The notes under the pieces: generated by a model | Database searches by the model: none | What the model saw: the letters and a program-made list of their open reading frames with translations, nothing else | What the model was told of the DNA's origin: nothing | Made by a program: the position numbers and the translations under genes | Shown: positions 11,572-23,833 of the stretch, piece after piece | Layout: every line of letters begins with the position of its first letter | Position numbering within the stretch: the stretch's first letter is position 1 | Origin: Paratrimastix pyriformis | Taxonomy: Eukaryota > Preaxostyla > Paratrimastigidae | DNA length: 64,000 bases | Assembly (NCBI GenBank): GCA_027972325.1 | Contig: JAPMOS010000001.1 | Span: 1,467,821 to 1,531,820 of the forward strand | Direction: 5' to 3'

Positions 11572-13861
11572 TTACAGCCGAGCGAGTGAGGACGGAACCA
11601 GGTGGATCGGTATTCCGGTGTTTGGATCCCTGAACGTCACGACGCCCTTGTATGAGGTCCGAACGACACCTGCAAAAAAAGTCATGACCAAGAAATCGGT
11701 GATGTGCTGGAGTCGGACCTGCCTTTTCATCGGGCATGAGACCATATCCCTGGGCATACCGCTGAAAATCGCCCATGCAGGTGTACTCAAGCCGGATCGC
11801 CTGCCAAAAGGAAGCAAGCGAGGAGGATGAGCGGCGATACGGGAATAGAAAAACGCCGGGCTGACCTCCACCTTGGGATCGGCTGCATAACGGGGGATTT
11901 CCTGGAGGTTTCTGACGAGGGGCGCTGCCCGGAGGGCCTTGTCGAGCACCTCGTCGTACTTGGCCTGCGCAGTACGGGCATGGGGCAGCGTTCCTCGCCA
12001 TCCAACCCTCCGAAGGTGCGGACCTTGGTGAGGAAAGAGATGTCCCTCTTGGGCCAGGGGACGGGCTTGTTGTTGAGGACCATGTTCCGCAGGAACTGCG
12101 AGTAGAATTGGCCCGAGCTCACCCCCACCTCGCCTGCAGCGGAGAACGGATCCCCCCCCCCCCCCCCCCCCCCCCAAAAAAAAAGTGCCGATGATTCTCG
12201 GGCCGGATGGCCAGTGGCTCGGGAATGTTCCCGGGGCGACAGTTGCGGTGGCGGGGTGGGACGGCGGATCGGGCTGGAAATGGCACGGACCGAAGGTGAC
12301 GGTGCGGGAAACTTCGGGCCGAATGCAAACTCGTCCACGCCGTTGGCTCGGCTCGCGCATCCAGTCGTCCCAGTACCTGCCCACCCATGCAGGCCCGACC
12401 GCACTCGCGATGACCACCTGAGACCGACGGCCCGAGGACGCGAAGGGCGCCGCGAGACTGGGCATGCCCGGGGAGGGCAGACCCGGCAGGCCACTTGGGG
12501 CCCAGCTCCTCCCAGAGGGTGCGCGTCATGAGCCAACCGAGCCCCGGGAAGAAGTCTGACCGGTAGAGGGCCTCTGTGGAGGGGAGGGAGGGGCGGGAGG
12601 GAGGAGTTCGGGCGGTCCCTGGACGCCGGGCGCAGGGCGGACCCTCGTCGGTGCCCAGCTTGGGGCGGCCGTTGTCGTTGAATCCCGAAACGCACCAGAT
12701 CGTGGAGTCGTTCCTCATGATGTCGTAGCCGGCCTGCATCAGCTCAAGGAAGTCCGGCGCCACCTCGATATCCTCTGCCCACCAACCATGACGCGTGTTC
12801 AGCAGAAGAGGGCGATGGACGATGGGCGTCGCACCACCGACTCCGCCAGTATGCGAGGCGGACCTTCGAGAATGATGACCCCCTGATATGTGGGGTCCTC
12901 GAATACCCTCCCCAGGGCCCAGCCGTAGTGCTGGGCGATGGCCTCGTACGAGTTGAGCCGCGTCGCCGATTGGGGGTGCTATCCGGGCCCATGGGGGGCG
13001 CCCCAATGTCAGCGGGGTGGCACAGAGACAGAGACGCTCCAGACCTTCTGGACGGTGATGAGTCCCTGCGCCTGGAACTCCCGCAAGACGGACGAGACGG
13101 CCTCGACGCTGCCGTCCTGCGAGACGATGATGGGGAACCCGCCGGTCTTGGGCCGGTTCCTGGGCGGGGCGAAACGGAAACGGGAGTTTCAAAGGACGCT
13201 CGGCATCGGCGGCGGGGATCTCCCCCCCAAGGCTGAGACGCAGGCACCCATGCGCCCCACCGGCCCACCCACCCCCGGGGCTGGCGCGGACTTGATCAGA
13301 GTCTCGAGCGCCCGCTGGATGTAATTGGGCCGATTGTAGCAGAACACCAGGACCGCCAGGCGAGAAGGGTCGATTCGAGTGGAGCGGCGCGGCTGGGCGG
13401 GCGCCACCACGGCGGTGGGGATGGCCGGCGGGGGCCGCGGTTGGGGTGGTGGTTGGACAGGAGGGTTCTCCTCTGGTGCTGGGGGCAATTGTGGGTGTTC
13501 GGTGTTGGGTGGAATAGGTTGTATGCGAGCGGTGGCCACTAAGGTGGAGAGTGTGAACAAGAACGTTGGCAAGCAGACACTCTGTGGGAGAAAGGGGTTT
13601 TGCGAGGATGATGTTGCGCATGGGGAAAAGCAGACTATCAGCAAGCCTTTCATTCTCAGCCTGGAGATTAATGGTCCGAGACTAACACGGTGAGCTTGAA
13701 AAAAGACACGGCCAGCAGCAACTGACAGTTTCTTTCGCGAGTGCCGATTGACACTCTTTCAACCTTGTGGAAGATGCATTAATGGTACCCGACAACATTA
13801 TATAAAGTCCTGCAATGGCCACAAAAGCGAGGAAGATGATCAGGGTGCGTTCTCTGATCAT
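11572..13861 (-). CDS. MGAT1: Alpha-1,3-mannosyl-glycoprotein 2-beta-N-acetylglucosaminyltransferase I
   Basis: MGAT1 adds the first GlcNAc to Man5GlcNAc2 and opens the way to hybrid and complex N-glycans in the Golgi. The start at 13861 gives a short cytoplasmic MIRER and one anchor [20 protein letters not shown], a type II Golgi topology; an in-frame ATG at 13885 is the alternative. The GT13 core follows: [88 protein letters not shown] and [17 protein letters not shown]. The end is [15 protein letters not shown] and a stop at 11572-11574. At the splice before IEVAPDF the metal motif, EDD in mammals, seems to read EED, keeping the last Asp. One intron holds a poly-C run at 12151-12175. Confidence 0.87.
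12151..12185. repeat. Poly-C/poly-A homopolymer in an MGAT1 intron
   Basis: An almost uninterrupted run of about 24 C is followed directly by A bases. Similar long G or C runs occur at about 27578-27604, 35801-35818, 40338-40361, 49327-49346 and 63472-63496, all in introns or spacers. Confidence 0.9.
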
Positions 13862-13885
13862 CTCGGGATTGCAAAAATGACCCAA

Positions 13886-14250
13886 TGGGTACTGTCCAAG
13901 TTCCGGAGTCCATTATTTGAGTTAGCGGGCCCCTTCTTCTCGGCCTCGGCCACCATATTCCGGCGCCAGTCCCCCTCCCGTTGATGCCACTCGTCTCATT
14001 TGATGTAGCGCCTCGGCCGGCATTTTTATTCGGCGAGTCATGGCGACGTAAAGCCCCCATATGTTTCAAACTTCTCGGCCGCTTTTTGAACCCGTGACCA
14101 CCCCCGTGATAACGTATATTACCCCCTGGGGGAGTCAGCGTGCTTCCTGCAGGCCTCCGACGAAATTGTTACGTGGGAGCCTTCTGAAGTGTTATTTTGG
14201 GGGAAGGCACAATGAAAAACAATACACGGCAGAGGAACAACCCAATCATA
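13886..14250. other. Spacer between MGAT1 and pyridoxal kinase
   Basis: Both neighbours are on the minus strand, so this should hold the MGAT1 promoter and the 3' flank of pyridoxal kinase. The base composition is lower in GC than the genes. I see no further gene or clear motif. Confidence 0.4.
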
Positions 14251-15486
14251 TTACCCGGACTTGGCCAAGAGTGGGCGCGCCTGCTGCAAGCTCTCCACCT
14301 TGTTTTGAACGAAAGCAGCGTCGTAAGTCAACTCGGTGACTTGGGTGATCGTAGCAGAGGGGTCTGGGATGATAGGATGAGTCCCCCCGAACGAGCAAAG
14401 GCTGGAGTATCAGACGTTCGATTAATTCACGAGATTGGATCAAACGCAGCTCGTGCGAGTTGAGCTCTTTTGTTTTGAGCAAGATGGCTTGCATCGTGGA
14501 CACCTGGGAGCACGGGAAATAGCTCAAAGGCGCGCAGAAGAGCAAGACAAACCGCAAGCTCAAGCGACCGGGGGAGATTGCCGCATAAGGGGCTCGCCAA
14601 ATTGCAGTAATGACCAATGAGAAGGGCAGAAAAAGAGTCGCCGGTCCCGTAAAACGTCCCCTCGAGGCGAGGGAACCAGCAGTGCTGGACCTTCTGCTCG
14701 CCTGGAAAGAACATCAGGTCGGACGAAAATCTTTCTTCAGACCCGCTGCGGCGTAATGGCTGGCCAACAAGACCAACTCCTCTGCGTGACCCGGAACCCG
14801 GAGACTCTTGAGAATAATTAAGGGAATGTGATATCGTTGATGGAGCAGCCGGCAAGAAGCGACAGCGTCATCGAGAGATTGAATGGTTTCAGTCCCAGCG
14901 AGCCACCTGCCACAGAGGTCGCAACATGAGCAAATCAGGACACAGACGCGAGCTCATATTCATTCGGAGTCAAAATATCTGCAAGCGAAAGGATCTGTTC
15001 CTTGTAGACTCTCACGACATCCTTGGGGTGATGTGGACATCGGAGTGGCGGCGAAAAAAATGTGCAGACCTCGGGGACATAAAATTTATTATTATCGCCC
15101 AAAACAGGATCGCAAACTAATACGAAGACCTCATCAAAGTCCTAGATTACGAGTTCACCCAGACCGTATAACATGTTTGGATTCGACCGTTTCAGCTTGT
15201 GGTAGAGAGTGGGGACCTTCTCAAGAAGCTGGGAGCTTCCGCTGTATCCAGTCAGGAGATGTGTGTAATTGAGAAGGTGATTTTGTTCGAGTCCTTCGAC
15301 AAGCTCGAGAAATTCGTTTCCCCCAAGCCGCGAGCCGGCGACATGTGGATAGCAAGCGTGGTTGGAAAAAGAAACCGTGTTGATTGTGTCGCATTCAACA
15401 CCCAAAAAACTCAGGACTGGATAGGCAGCGCGATTTCCCACATATCCAGACACCACAGCGGACTGGACCGAAAGAACGCGTGACAT
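14251..15486 (-). CDS. PDXK: Pyridoxal kinase
   Basis: PDXK phosphorylates vitamin B6 vitamers with ATP in the cytosol, feeding pyridoxal 5'-phosphate to PLP enzymes. The protein starts MSRVLSVQSAVVSGYVGNRA at 15486, matching the family start RVLSIQSHVVRGYVGN. It continues with FLGVECDTINTVSFSNHACY, LLTGYSGS and SVYKEQILSLADILTPNEYE (the last part in a following exon), and the phosphate-binding GTGDSFSALLIGHY near 14600. C-terminal coding includes TMQAILLKTKELNSHELRLI. A last intron (donor GTCTG) leads to PSATITQVTELTYDAAF and a stop at 14251-14253, giving a somewhat longer C-terminus than in animals. Four or five short introns are implied. A longer start at 15528 is possible but adds residues not seen in the family. 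Confidence 0.85.
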
Positions 15487-15692
15487 CCAAATATAATGGA
15501 AATTACCTTCGGCGATCCACTGTTCCATTTTAATTTAAGTCGACACGGACAGTCAAAGGCCCCAAGCAAGAGAGACGTGTGGCGGTCTGTCATAGAAACG
15601 AAACTTACTCTGACATTTGCGCAGAAATCCACTCGTCCTCTTTTGGTGGGTTATCATTTTGGGACCCTCAAATCCGGACCCTTGCCTCGATT
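15487..15692. promoter_or_regulatory. Divergent promoter between pyridoxal kinase and acyl-CoA synthetase
   Basis: The two genes point away from each other across about 200 bases of lower-GC sequence. No TATA box or other motif was convincing; the assignment rests on gene orientation alone. Confidence 0.4.
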
Positions 15693-18600
15693 ATGAGGTC
15701 TGTGTCTGGTCCAATCGATGGTCCACACCCTCTTGTTGACACATTTCTCCTCTTAAAGGTTTGCATCCACCCATTATCCGCGACGCCCTGCGCTGGGGAC
15801 GCGCGCCTACCTTCCCGATGGGCGGAGGGGACCCTACGAGGTCTGGCAACCCGTTTATGGTCCGGGCAGCTCATTTGTGCGCAGTGGGAAACGTATGACC
15901 AGGTGTTCCGTCGGATCGAGTCGTTCGGCAGGGGCCTCCGCCGATTGGGCATGAACCCGGTCCGCGCCGCCCCGCACCGCCCGCTCGCTCCCCCCGCCCC
16001 GCTCGCTTCCACCCCGTCCCACTCGCCCCACCGAACATCCTGCGCGCCACGACTTGAAGCAATTCTTGAAGGTTTTCCGATTTCCGATTGGCGCCTTTTG
16101 ATTGATGGGGGCAGGGCGACCCGGTTGTGGTGCTGGGGCCCAACGGGCCCGAGTGGGTGGTGGCCGACATGGCCGCCAGCATGCAGGGCCTGCCCCTGGT
16201 CCCCCTGCCGCCCTCGGCAAGCCCCGAGCTGATCGCCCAGTGTCTGGCCCTCACCCAGGCCTGCTGTTGCATCTGCGCAGTCGCCTGCCTGCCATCGGTC
16301 CGCGCTGGCTTGCTCCCCCCGGTTGGCCGCTTCCCTGTGGCCGATTGCTCCCCCCGATTGGCCGCTTCCCTGTGGCAGATTGCTCCCCCCGGTTGGCCGC
16401 TTCCCTGTGGCCGATTGCTGGCCCCGCTGAAGGGCTGTGCGCTCCTCGCATCATCGCCGGCCCCCCGTGCGGCGGCTCTTCCCCCCAGGTGAACGCGGCC
16501 CGTGGGCAAGACCCTGCGGGGCACCTGCTGGTAGTGCTGATGGACGGGGCCGCACCCGATCGCGCCTGGGCCGAAGCCCACCCGCCCTTCCGGCCCCACG
16601 CGGCCGTCCCTGCCCCGGCACTCGCGGGCTGCGGCAGCGGCCCGAGACTCGCCGGGGCAGCCCCGGGGGGTGGCCTGCGGGCCCCGTCGATGCCCGCTGC
16701 GGCCCGGCGCGCCCCCCGCAGCAGCCGGGAAGCGGCCGCCAGGGCGCTCCCGCCTCCCGAGGCCTACGAATGGACCTTCTCCCAGGTCGGCAGCAGCCCC
16801 GCCTCATCCGCGCCTGCCTCGGGGCTCAGCCGCCCGCGTGGCCGGCCGCCGAAGGGCCCACTTGCCCCCTCTTCATGGTGGCCGGGACCTGGCGGGGCGG
16901 GGGCGCAGGTGGAGGGGCTCGGCCAGCTGGGGGGCGGCGGCGACCTGGGCGGCTACGTGGCCGACCCGGACGAGATGTGCACCATCGGCTTCACCGCCGG
17001 CACCGAGGGCCCCCCCAAGGTCGCCCCCCGCCCCCGCGCCCTTGCCGCCCGCCCTGGTTCCTGCCCGCCCTGGTTCCTGCCGCGGCCTTGATTCTTGCCC
17101 GTGCTGCTGGCCGCATCTGCTGCCCCGTCACGCTCGGCTGGGCTGGTGGGTGGCGGATGGTGTGCGCAGCCGGTGATGGCTTCCCACGCGGGCCTCATCG
17201 GGGCCGTGACGGTCATCCGCCGGTACTGCGGCGACCAGGCCGCCCCAGCCGACGTGTACCTCTGGTCCGGTGAGCACCCGCACAGCCCCACACCCCCACA
17301 CACCCCATGTGCAGCCCCCCTTCCGCCCACTCAACTTGCCGGTCACGCGCGCCGACTCCCCCAATGGGGCGGCTCCTCGCCCGCTCCTCCTTCCTTCATC
17401 CTCCCCTCACTACCATCATCCATATCACCCCCCCCCACACACCACACACACCACACACACCACACACACACCACACACCACACACCACACACACACCACA
17501 CACCACACACACACCACACACCACACACCACACACCACACACCACACACCACACACACCACACACCACACACACACACACCACACACACACACCACACCA
17601 CACCACACACCGCACACCACACACACCTCACACACACACCACACACACCACACACACCCACACACACCACACACACACCCCACACACACACCACACACCA
17701 CACACCACACACACCGCACACACACACACCACACACACCACACACACCACACCACACACACCACACACCACACACACACCACACACACCACACACACCAC
17801 ACACACACACACCACACACACCACACACACACACACCACACACACCACCACACCACACACCGCACACACCACACACACACACACCACACACACCACCACA
17901 CACCACACACCACACACCAACACCACACACACCAACCACACACCACACACACCACCACACACCACACCACACACACACCACACACACACACCACCACACA
18001 CCACACCACACACCACACACCACACACACCACACACCACACACCACACACACCACACACACCACACCACACACCACACACACCACACACCACACACCACA
18101 CACCACACACCACACACACCACACACACACACCACACACCACACCACACACCACACACACACACACCACACACCACACACACCACACACACCACACACAC
18201 CACACACACCACACACACCACACACACCCCACACACCACACACCCCACACACACACCACACACCACACACACCACACACCACACACACCACACACACACA
18301 CACCCTCACACACACCACACACCACACACCACACACCACCACACACCACACACCACACACCACACACACCACACACACCACACACCACACACCACACACC
18401 ACACACACCAACCACACACCACACACCACACACACCACACACACCAACCACACACCACACACACACACACCACACACCACACACCACACACACCACACAC
18501 ACCACACACCACACACCACACACCACACACACACACACCACACACCACACACCACACACACCACACGCACCCCTCGTCCCGCTCCGCCATGGGCCCCCTC

Positions 18601-21183
18601 GGGGCTGTGGCGGGCAGCCATCTGGCCCTGCACGGGACCCTCTCGCGGATCTGCTGTGCGGCCACCCTCTCGAGGGGCCACATGGTGGGCTTCTCCCAGG
18701 GGGTCTGTCCGCCCTCCCGCCAACCCGCCCTCCCTCCCTGCCCGAGTGGCAGCTGCGGTGGGGGCTGCCTGCAGTCTGAGCATCACCGGTGGGTGGGCCT
18801 GTGGGGCGCCCGGCAGACGGAGGCCGGGCTGATGGAGGACCTGCGCATGCTGCGCCCCACGGTGCTGCTGGGCGGCCCGGCCACCTTCGCCGCCATCCAC
18901 GCCACCGTCCGCCTGCCCCCACAAGCCCCCGATAAGGCCCACCGACCCTCACGTCCCTCGGGGGCGTCGGTAGCTCGTCGGGCCCGGCTCCCGCCCCCAT
19001 CGGTCCCGGCTGACCTGACCTGCTGCTGCTGCTGCTGCTGGGTGTGCGGGTGGGGCAGGTTGTCGGCCAGATGGCTGCCTGGAGCCGCACCCGGCAGCGC
19101 TCATTCAAGTGGGCCCTCGCGGCCCGCCAAAAGGCCATCGCCCAGTGTCCGCCCCCTCGCAGCCTGGCCCCACAGCCTCCGAGCCACGGCCATCCCCCTG
19201 CTCCCCCACCCGCCCCCAAACGATGGCAGCCCACTCAGCCACCCGTCCTCCCCTGCCCTGACATTTGGTGGGTGTGCGTGCTGGCCCGTGGCGCCCAGAC
19301 GCGGAGGGTCTCTCGCCTCGGCGGGTGGATGCCGCCCTGGGGCCTGCGGGGGCCGTCCGGGGGGAGCTCGACCGGCTCCTGGGCGGCCCGGGGGGGCCGG
19401 GCCCCGCGGCCACGGCGGGCGGGGCGGGGCGGCCCCGGGAGCTGACCGAGCGGGGCCTGCCGACCCCCTTCTGGGACTGGGCCGTCTTCGGGGGCCTCAA
19501 GGCCATCCTGGGCGACGACAGGCTCCGCCTGATGCTCTGCGGCACGGGCCCGCCCCCGCCCGGGGTGGCCACCTTCATGAAGACGTCCGCCGCACCGCCG
19601 CCATCCATCGCCCGGCCCCAGCGCCCCCCTGTCAGGGGTCTGACCCGCGTGCCGGGGGGCATGTTTGTGGGGGGCCGGGGTGCGGGATGCGGGGGCGCGG
19701 GTGGGCGCGGACAGCTGCTTCGTGCCGGGAATCGAGCCCGCCCACTCGAGGACCGCCTGGGGCGAGGGTCCGCATCCCCCCCATTCTTCTCTGGCTGCCC
19801 CGTGACCCCGGTGTTCCTGATCCCGGTGTTCCTGACCCCGGTGTTCCTGACCCCGGATCCGGGCAGCGTACTGCCTGGAGGAGACCCTGGGCCCGGTGTG
19901 CCTGACTTCGTGGGACAGCCCCACCTGCGGCCACGTGGGTCCCCCCGCCGGTATGAACGAGGTCCAGATAGGTCGGCAGCCCGCTCCCCCACCCAGGTGC
20001 GCCCACCCGCCCCATCCGCCTGCCGTCCTCGCCCACGCGCTCGGCCGGCCCCAGCCGCCATCACCCTCACCTTTATGGCCGCCTCCACCCGGCCGGGGGT
20101 GCGATGGCTGTGGACGCGTTCTGTTGCCTGCCGGGGGCGGGGGGCGGGGGTGCAGTGGATGTGCCCCAGCTGGCCGGACTGGGTCTCCCCGAGGCCCCGG
20201 CCGGGTGCGGCGAGATCAGGGTGCGGGGCCCGTGCCTCTTCAAGGGGTACTACAAGCACCCCGAAATGACGTCCGCCCACCCCTCCCCTCCTCCTCCTCC
20301 CTCCTCGCGCCCTTCTTCTCGGGCAGGCGAGCTTCACCGGGACATCCGTTGGGGGGTTCTTGCGACCACGGGTGCCTGCCGCAGGCAGGACTGCTTCGAA
20401 GGGGACTGGTTCCGGACGGGGGACGTGGGCTACTGGGACACGGCCGGCCAGTTGCATCTGGTGGGCCGCCTGTCCAGTCCGTACCGCCATGGCAACCCTC
20501 GCGGCGGGCGGTGAGCCTCCGCGCCTGCTCACCGCCCCGCCTGCTCACCGCCCCGCCTGCTCACTGCCCCGTCAGATGTCTTCAGCACGTCCGAGGGGCG
20601 CCCCGTGTGCCCTGAGCGGCTCGAACAGGCCTATCTGGGCTGCCCCCTCGTCCGGCAGCTGGTCGTCTTCGGGGGCCCCGACCAGCCGGGGGTGGCGGCC
20701 CTGGTGGTGCCCCATTGGGCCCGCCTGGCCCAGATCGATTCGACCCCGGTCTCTCACCCTGCTGTCCGTAAGGACAACCTGGCGGCACCAGGCGCCCCCC
20801 AGCAGGTCTTGTAGATATGCTTGTTTCCTGCATGGCGCTTCTTGACAACGAAGGGGTTCGGAACCTGGCGCACTCACCACATGCCACCGCGCCCCACTCG
20901 GCAGCCCCTACAATCTGGACCCGCCGCGAGAGCGAACGGACCGCGTCAGGCGCCCGCCGCGGTGCTCCTGGAGGCCCTACTACGCATGGCACAGGAAGCA
21001 CGTCTGAGGGTCCACGAGACAGTCACCCGCGTCCTTGTCATGACAGAGGTCGGCGTCCTGCTTCTCTTCTCTGAATGCCTTCTCTCCTAGGATTGGACAC
21101 GCGAAAATGGCCTTCTCACCCTCGACAATCGGCCCAATCGCCTCGAGCTGCTGCGCCGTTTTGGGGGAATTTCCACGCCGTGA
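15693..21183 (+). CDS. ACSL: Long-chain acyl-CoA synthetase (ACSL-type)
   Basis: ACSL enzymes activate fatty acids to acyl-CoA with ATP. Exons in order give [56 protein letters not shown], the AMP-binding segment [17 protein letters not shown] near 16970, and, after the CA-rich intron, [19 protein letters not shown]. Then come [56 protein letters not shown] and [20 protein letters not shown] (adenylate-forming A8-type region). The C-terminus, [20 protein letters not shown], stops at 21181-21183, as ACSLs end in an ENGLLTPT-type block. In the AMP motif the usual YTSGTTG-x-PKG reads [10 protein letters not shown], which weakens but keeps the P-loop. The first exon and start (15693) are uncertain because the frame before LGTRAY is not clean. 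Confidence 0.83.
17420..18566. repeat. CA-rich irregular microsatellite filling an ACSL intron
   Basis: About 1.15 kb is built almost only of CACAC, ACCAC and CCACA words, an irregular mix of 2-base and 3-base steps rather than a simple array. It sits between two ACSL exons. Long frames rich in His-Thr (+) and Cys-Val-Trp (-) across it are artefacts of composition. Confidence 0.93.
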
Positions 21184-21268
21184 ATCCATCAGTCGTCGTC
21201 GTTTCAAACCAAGCCGAGGCACCAGCCGCCAGATTCGGTGGTTTCCAATTCCTTTCGCCTTGCGTTCT

Positions 21269-22799
21269 ATGCCCGTTACCTTTCGCTCCCTTGTGCTGGC
21301 CACTAGGCCTTGGTCCTGGTCCATGACCATCGGGAACGCTGTGTTGGCCTCCCTTGGCGCCTGGAAACTATCCCATTCCTTTGATTTCCTGAACGCTCTT
21401 CTGGCAATTTTCGTTGTTCTCTTTGGGCACTCTGCTGTCAACCTTACTAATTCTTATTGGGACTTTATCTCGGTCTGCTCGTCATGCAGTCTTCTCCTCT
21501 GATGTACTCTCGATCAGGGAACCGATAAAGTGAAGAAGGATGGCGGCGATAAAACGATTGCCGGCGGTATTTTAACTCCCAAGGTTTCAGCTCCATCTTT
21601 TTTTTGTTTCCCACCTTATTGCTGCCTAGATCGTTCGGATTGAGTATCAAGTGTGCTATCTCCTTTCGGGGTTGCTCTCTTTAGTGTTGGTGTACCGAGT
21701 TCAGGCGTGGGGCATTGCAGCCATTTTCGTAGCGATGGGTGTTCTGGGATATATGTACACTGCGCCCCCCGTGTCTTTCAAGAGCATTGCCTTGGGTGAA
21801 CTGATTGTCTTTTTCCTGGTGGGACCTTTGCTGACTCTGACCACGTACTTTTTCCAAACCGGAGAGGTCTGCCTTACCCAAGTTCCCCGTCTCGAGACAC
21901 CCTCTCGACAGATTTCTCCGTTCGTGGTCCTCTACGCGGGCATTCCGGTGGGCTTCTTCAGTGCGGGCGTCCTCTTCTGCAACAATGTGCGCGACCGCGA
22001 CGCGGATCGGAGCGCACGCATCTACACCCTGGCGCATGCCCTCACCGCCCCTTATGACCGCGCCTTCTTGCTCCTGTCTGTTGCAGCTTCCCGGTCGCCA
22101 CTTCACCTCGCCCTGCAGCTGTCTTGTCCTCCCGTATCTCTACCAGGCATGGCTCGCGTGCCGGTTCTTCATCTCCGGAGCAACTTCAGCGCTCACGATT
22201 CCCGCCCTCTTCCTGCCCTTTGGTCTGGAATCACACGCACACCACGCACACGCACACACCCACACGCACACCACACCCACGCACACCACGCCATGCTCCC
22301 CGGCCCCCTCCTCCTCCCCCTCCCTCCCTCCCTCCCTCCCTCCCTCCCTCCCTCCTCTCCCTCCCTCCCTCCCTCCCCCCTCCCTCCCTCCCTCCTCCCT
22401 CCTCCCTCCCTCCTCCCTCCCTCCTCCCTCCCTCCCTCCCTCCCTCCTCCCTCCCTCCCTCTCCCTCTCTCCTCCTCTCCTCCCTCTCTATTCCGGAAAA
22501 CCGAGCCACCGGGGCCCGCTCCCTCTCCCTCTCTCTCCCTCTCCCTCCCTCTCCGAAAAACCGAGCCATCAGGGCCCGTAAGAGGGAAGAATCTCTCCCC
22601 CTCTCTCTCTCAGCCAACCAAACGGTTGTGAATCGCGTGATGTGCAGTGGTGCTCTTCGCCTTCCACTGGCCGATCTACCGAGACTTCCTCCAAGGCAAG
22701 TTTGGCGGTCTCGAAGAACGCCTGGCCCAGAGCTGCGTCCCGTATCTCCTCCTGCTCCTTCCCGGAATTCTTCTTTCTCCGAGTGAAACTCTCTTTTGA
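21269..22799 (+). CDS. UBIAD1: UBIAD1/MenA-like UbiA prenyltransferase
   Basis: UbiA-family enzymes attach isoprenoid chains to quinone rings in membranes; UBIAD1 and MenA make menaquinone-type quinones. The start MPVTFRSLVLATRPWSWSMT matches the family's ATRPWS opening. The first Asp motif reads NLTNSYWDFIS with GTDKVKKDGGDKTIAGGILT after an intron. Then come GYMYTAPPVSFKSIALGELI and YAGIPVGFFSAGVLFC followed at once by the second Asp motif NNVRDRDADR. Multiple hydrophobic helices follow, then HWPIYRDFLQGKFGG and LLLLLPGILLSPSE before TGA at 22797-22799. An intron at 22223-22647 (GTCTG...CAG) carries CCCT-rich DNA and LINE tails. The sequence order agrees better with animal UBIAD1 than with bacterial MenA. 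The actual quinone product cannot be told from sequence. Confidence 0.82.
22316..22610 (-). mobile_element. Two LINE 3'-tail fragments with a GGA/GGGA-rich tail
   Basis: Read on the minus strand, the block has two copies of an ACGGGCC(loop)GGCTCG stem-loop (22562-22578 and 22502-22518) followed by GGTTTTTCGG or GGTTTTCCGGAATA and purine-rich GA/GGGA DNA down to about 22316. This is the same design as the tail of the LINE at 42742-47545. It probably represents 5'-truncated insertions in the UBIAD1 intron, antisense to the gene. Confidence 0.65.
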
Positions 22800-22993
22800 G
22801 TGGATTTGGTAGAAACACGATGAGCGACCCTGATCCGAGTATAAATGGCCGCAAAATCGTGGAGACTCGAAAATTTGAGCGCTGGGAAAGCGGTTCGTTG
22901 TCACGTCTGGGATTCGGTGATTGAAATGCCCATGACAAAAAAAAGAAACGGCAGCCAGGATGGATCGTGTTTCGGGACACCAAGAGAGATCCT

Positions 22994-23534
22994 TTAAACA
23001 CCATAGATGTGAGAGCCACGCTTGCCCTTCTTCTCGGCGCCAAGCTCGAACTTCTTGCACCGCTTAATCTGCTTCATGTGGCTGAAGTACCAAGACATTA
23101 AGTGAACAAACAAAAGACAGGATGCAGACCGGTACTTGCTCTCAGTGCACTCGAGCATGAGGACGATCTTCTTGGTGGTCTTGGCCTTCTTGCGGAAAAT
23201 CTGCTTAGTCTGGCCACCGAAACCCTTCTGCTTGCGGTCATAACGACGCTTACCTATTTGGAGGATCAACGATTGGAAATAGCAATGGAAAAACCGGACC
23301 CTGAGCGTACAGGGAAGCCTTGCCCTGCTTGTACTGGGTAACCTTGTGAAGGGTGTGCTTCTTAAGCTTGGGGCAGAAGGTCCGAATTCTCTTGGGGACG
23401 TTCACCTTTAAGGAGAAAAGAAAGGAACATCAGCAACATTGAACAATGGAACGATTCGGGAGGAAGGGCGTCAGGGAAACGCTCGCTCGGAAAACGCCGA
23501 ACGCAGAGAAGGAATGGGGAGGGTGGCGGACCAT
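22994..23534 (-). CDS. RPL36A: 60S ribosomal protein eL42 (L36A/L44)
   Basis: eL42 is a large-subunit protein near the tRNA exit site. The coding order is ATG alone (23532-23534), an intron, [33 protein letters not shown], an intron, [40 protein letters not shown], an intron, and [20 protein letters not shown] to a stop at 22994-22996. An intron directly after the start codon is common in this gene. The zinc site usually has two Cys pairs; here the first pair reads CPKL and the second CTES, so the second partner of each pair is missing. Donors are GTCCG, GTCCG and GTCTG. Confidence 0.92.
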
Positions 23535-23833
23535 CTTGGCGGCTTGGAGAGGGAAGTACCGGGGCACAATAAATTGGTTTGCGCTTTTTTTTGAGAAATC
23601 GAGTCTCAGCCCAATCAAATGAGCGTGCTCCTCTGCATCTGGGCTGGCAACGCGTCACCACTCTTCGCTCCATTTACGCGATTATTTTGAGTGGAATCGG
23701 TCCTTTCGGCACAAATTTGATTTGCATTTCGATTTTTCAAAAACAGACGAAGCCTCCCGGTTCGGTTTCCGATTGATCCTCGAATTGTCAGATCAAGCCA
23801 CCACGTCACCCTCGAAATTGAGCTTTTCCTGCA
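23535..23833. other. Spacer upstream of eL42
   Basis: This should hold the eL42 promoter; no gene or convincing regulatory motif was seen. The next open frame on the plus strand starts near 23834. Confidence 0.35.

Noticed and set aside
17270-18832. Very long His/Thr-rich (+) and Cys/Val/Trp-rich (-) open frames
   Set aside because: They only read CA-repeat DNA inside an acyl-CoA synthetase intron; no codon bias or known domain.
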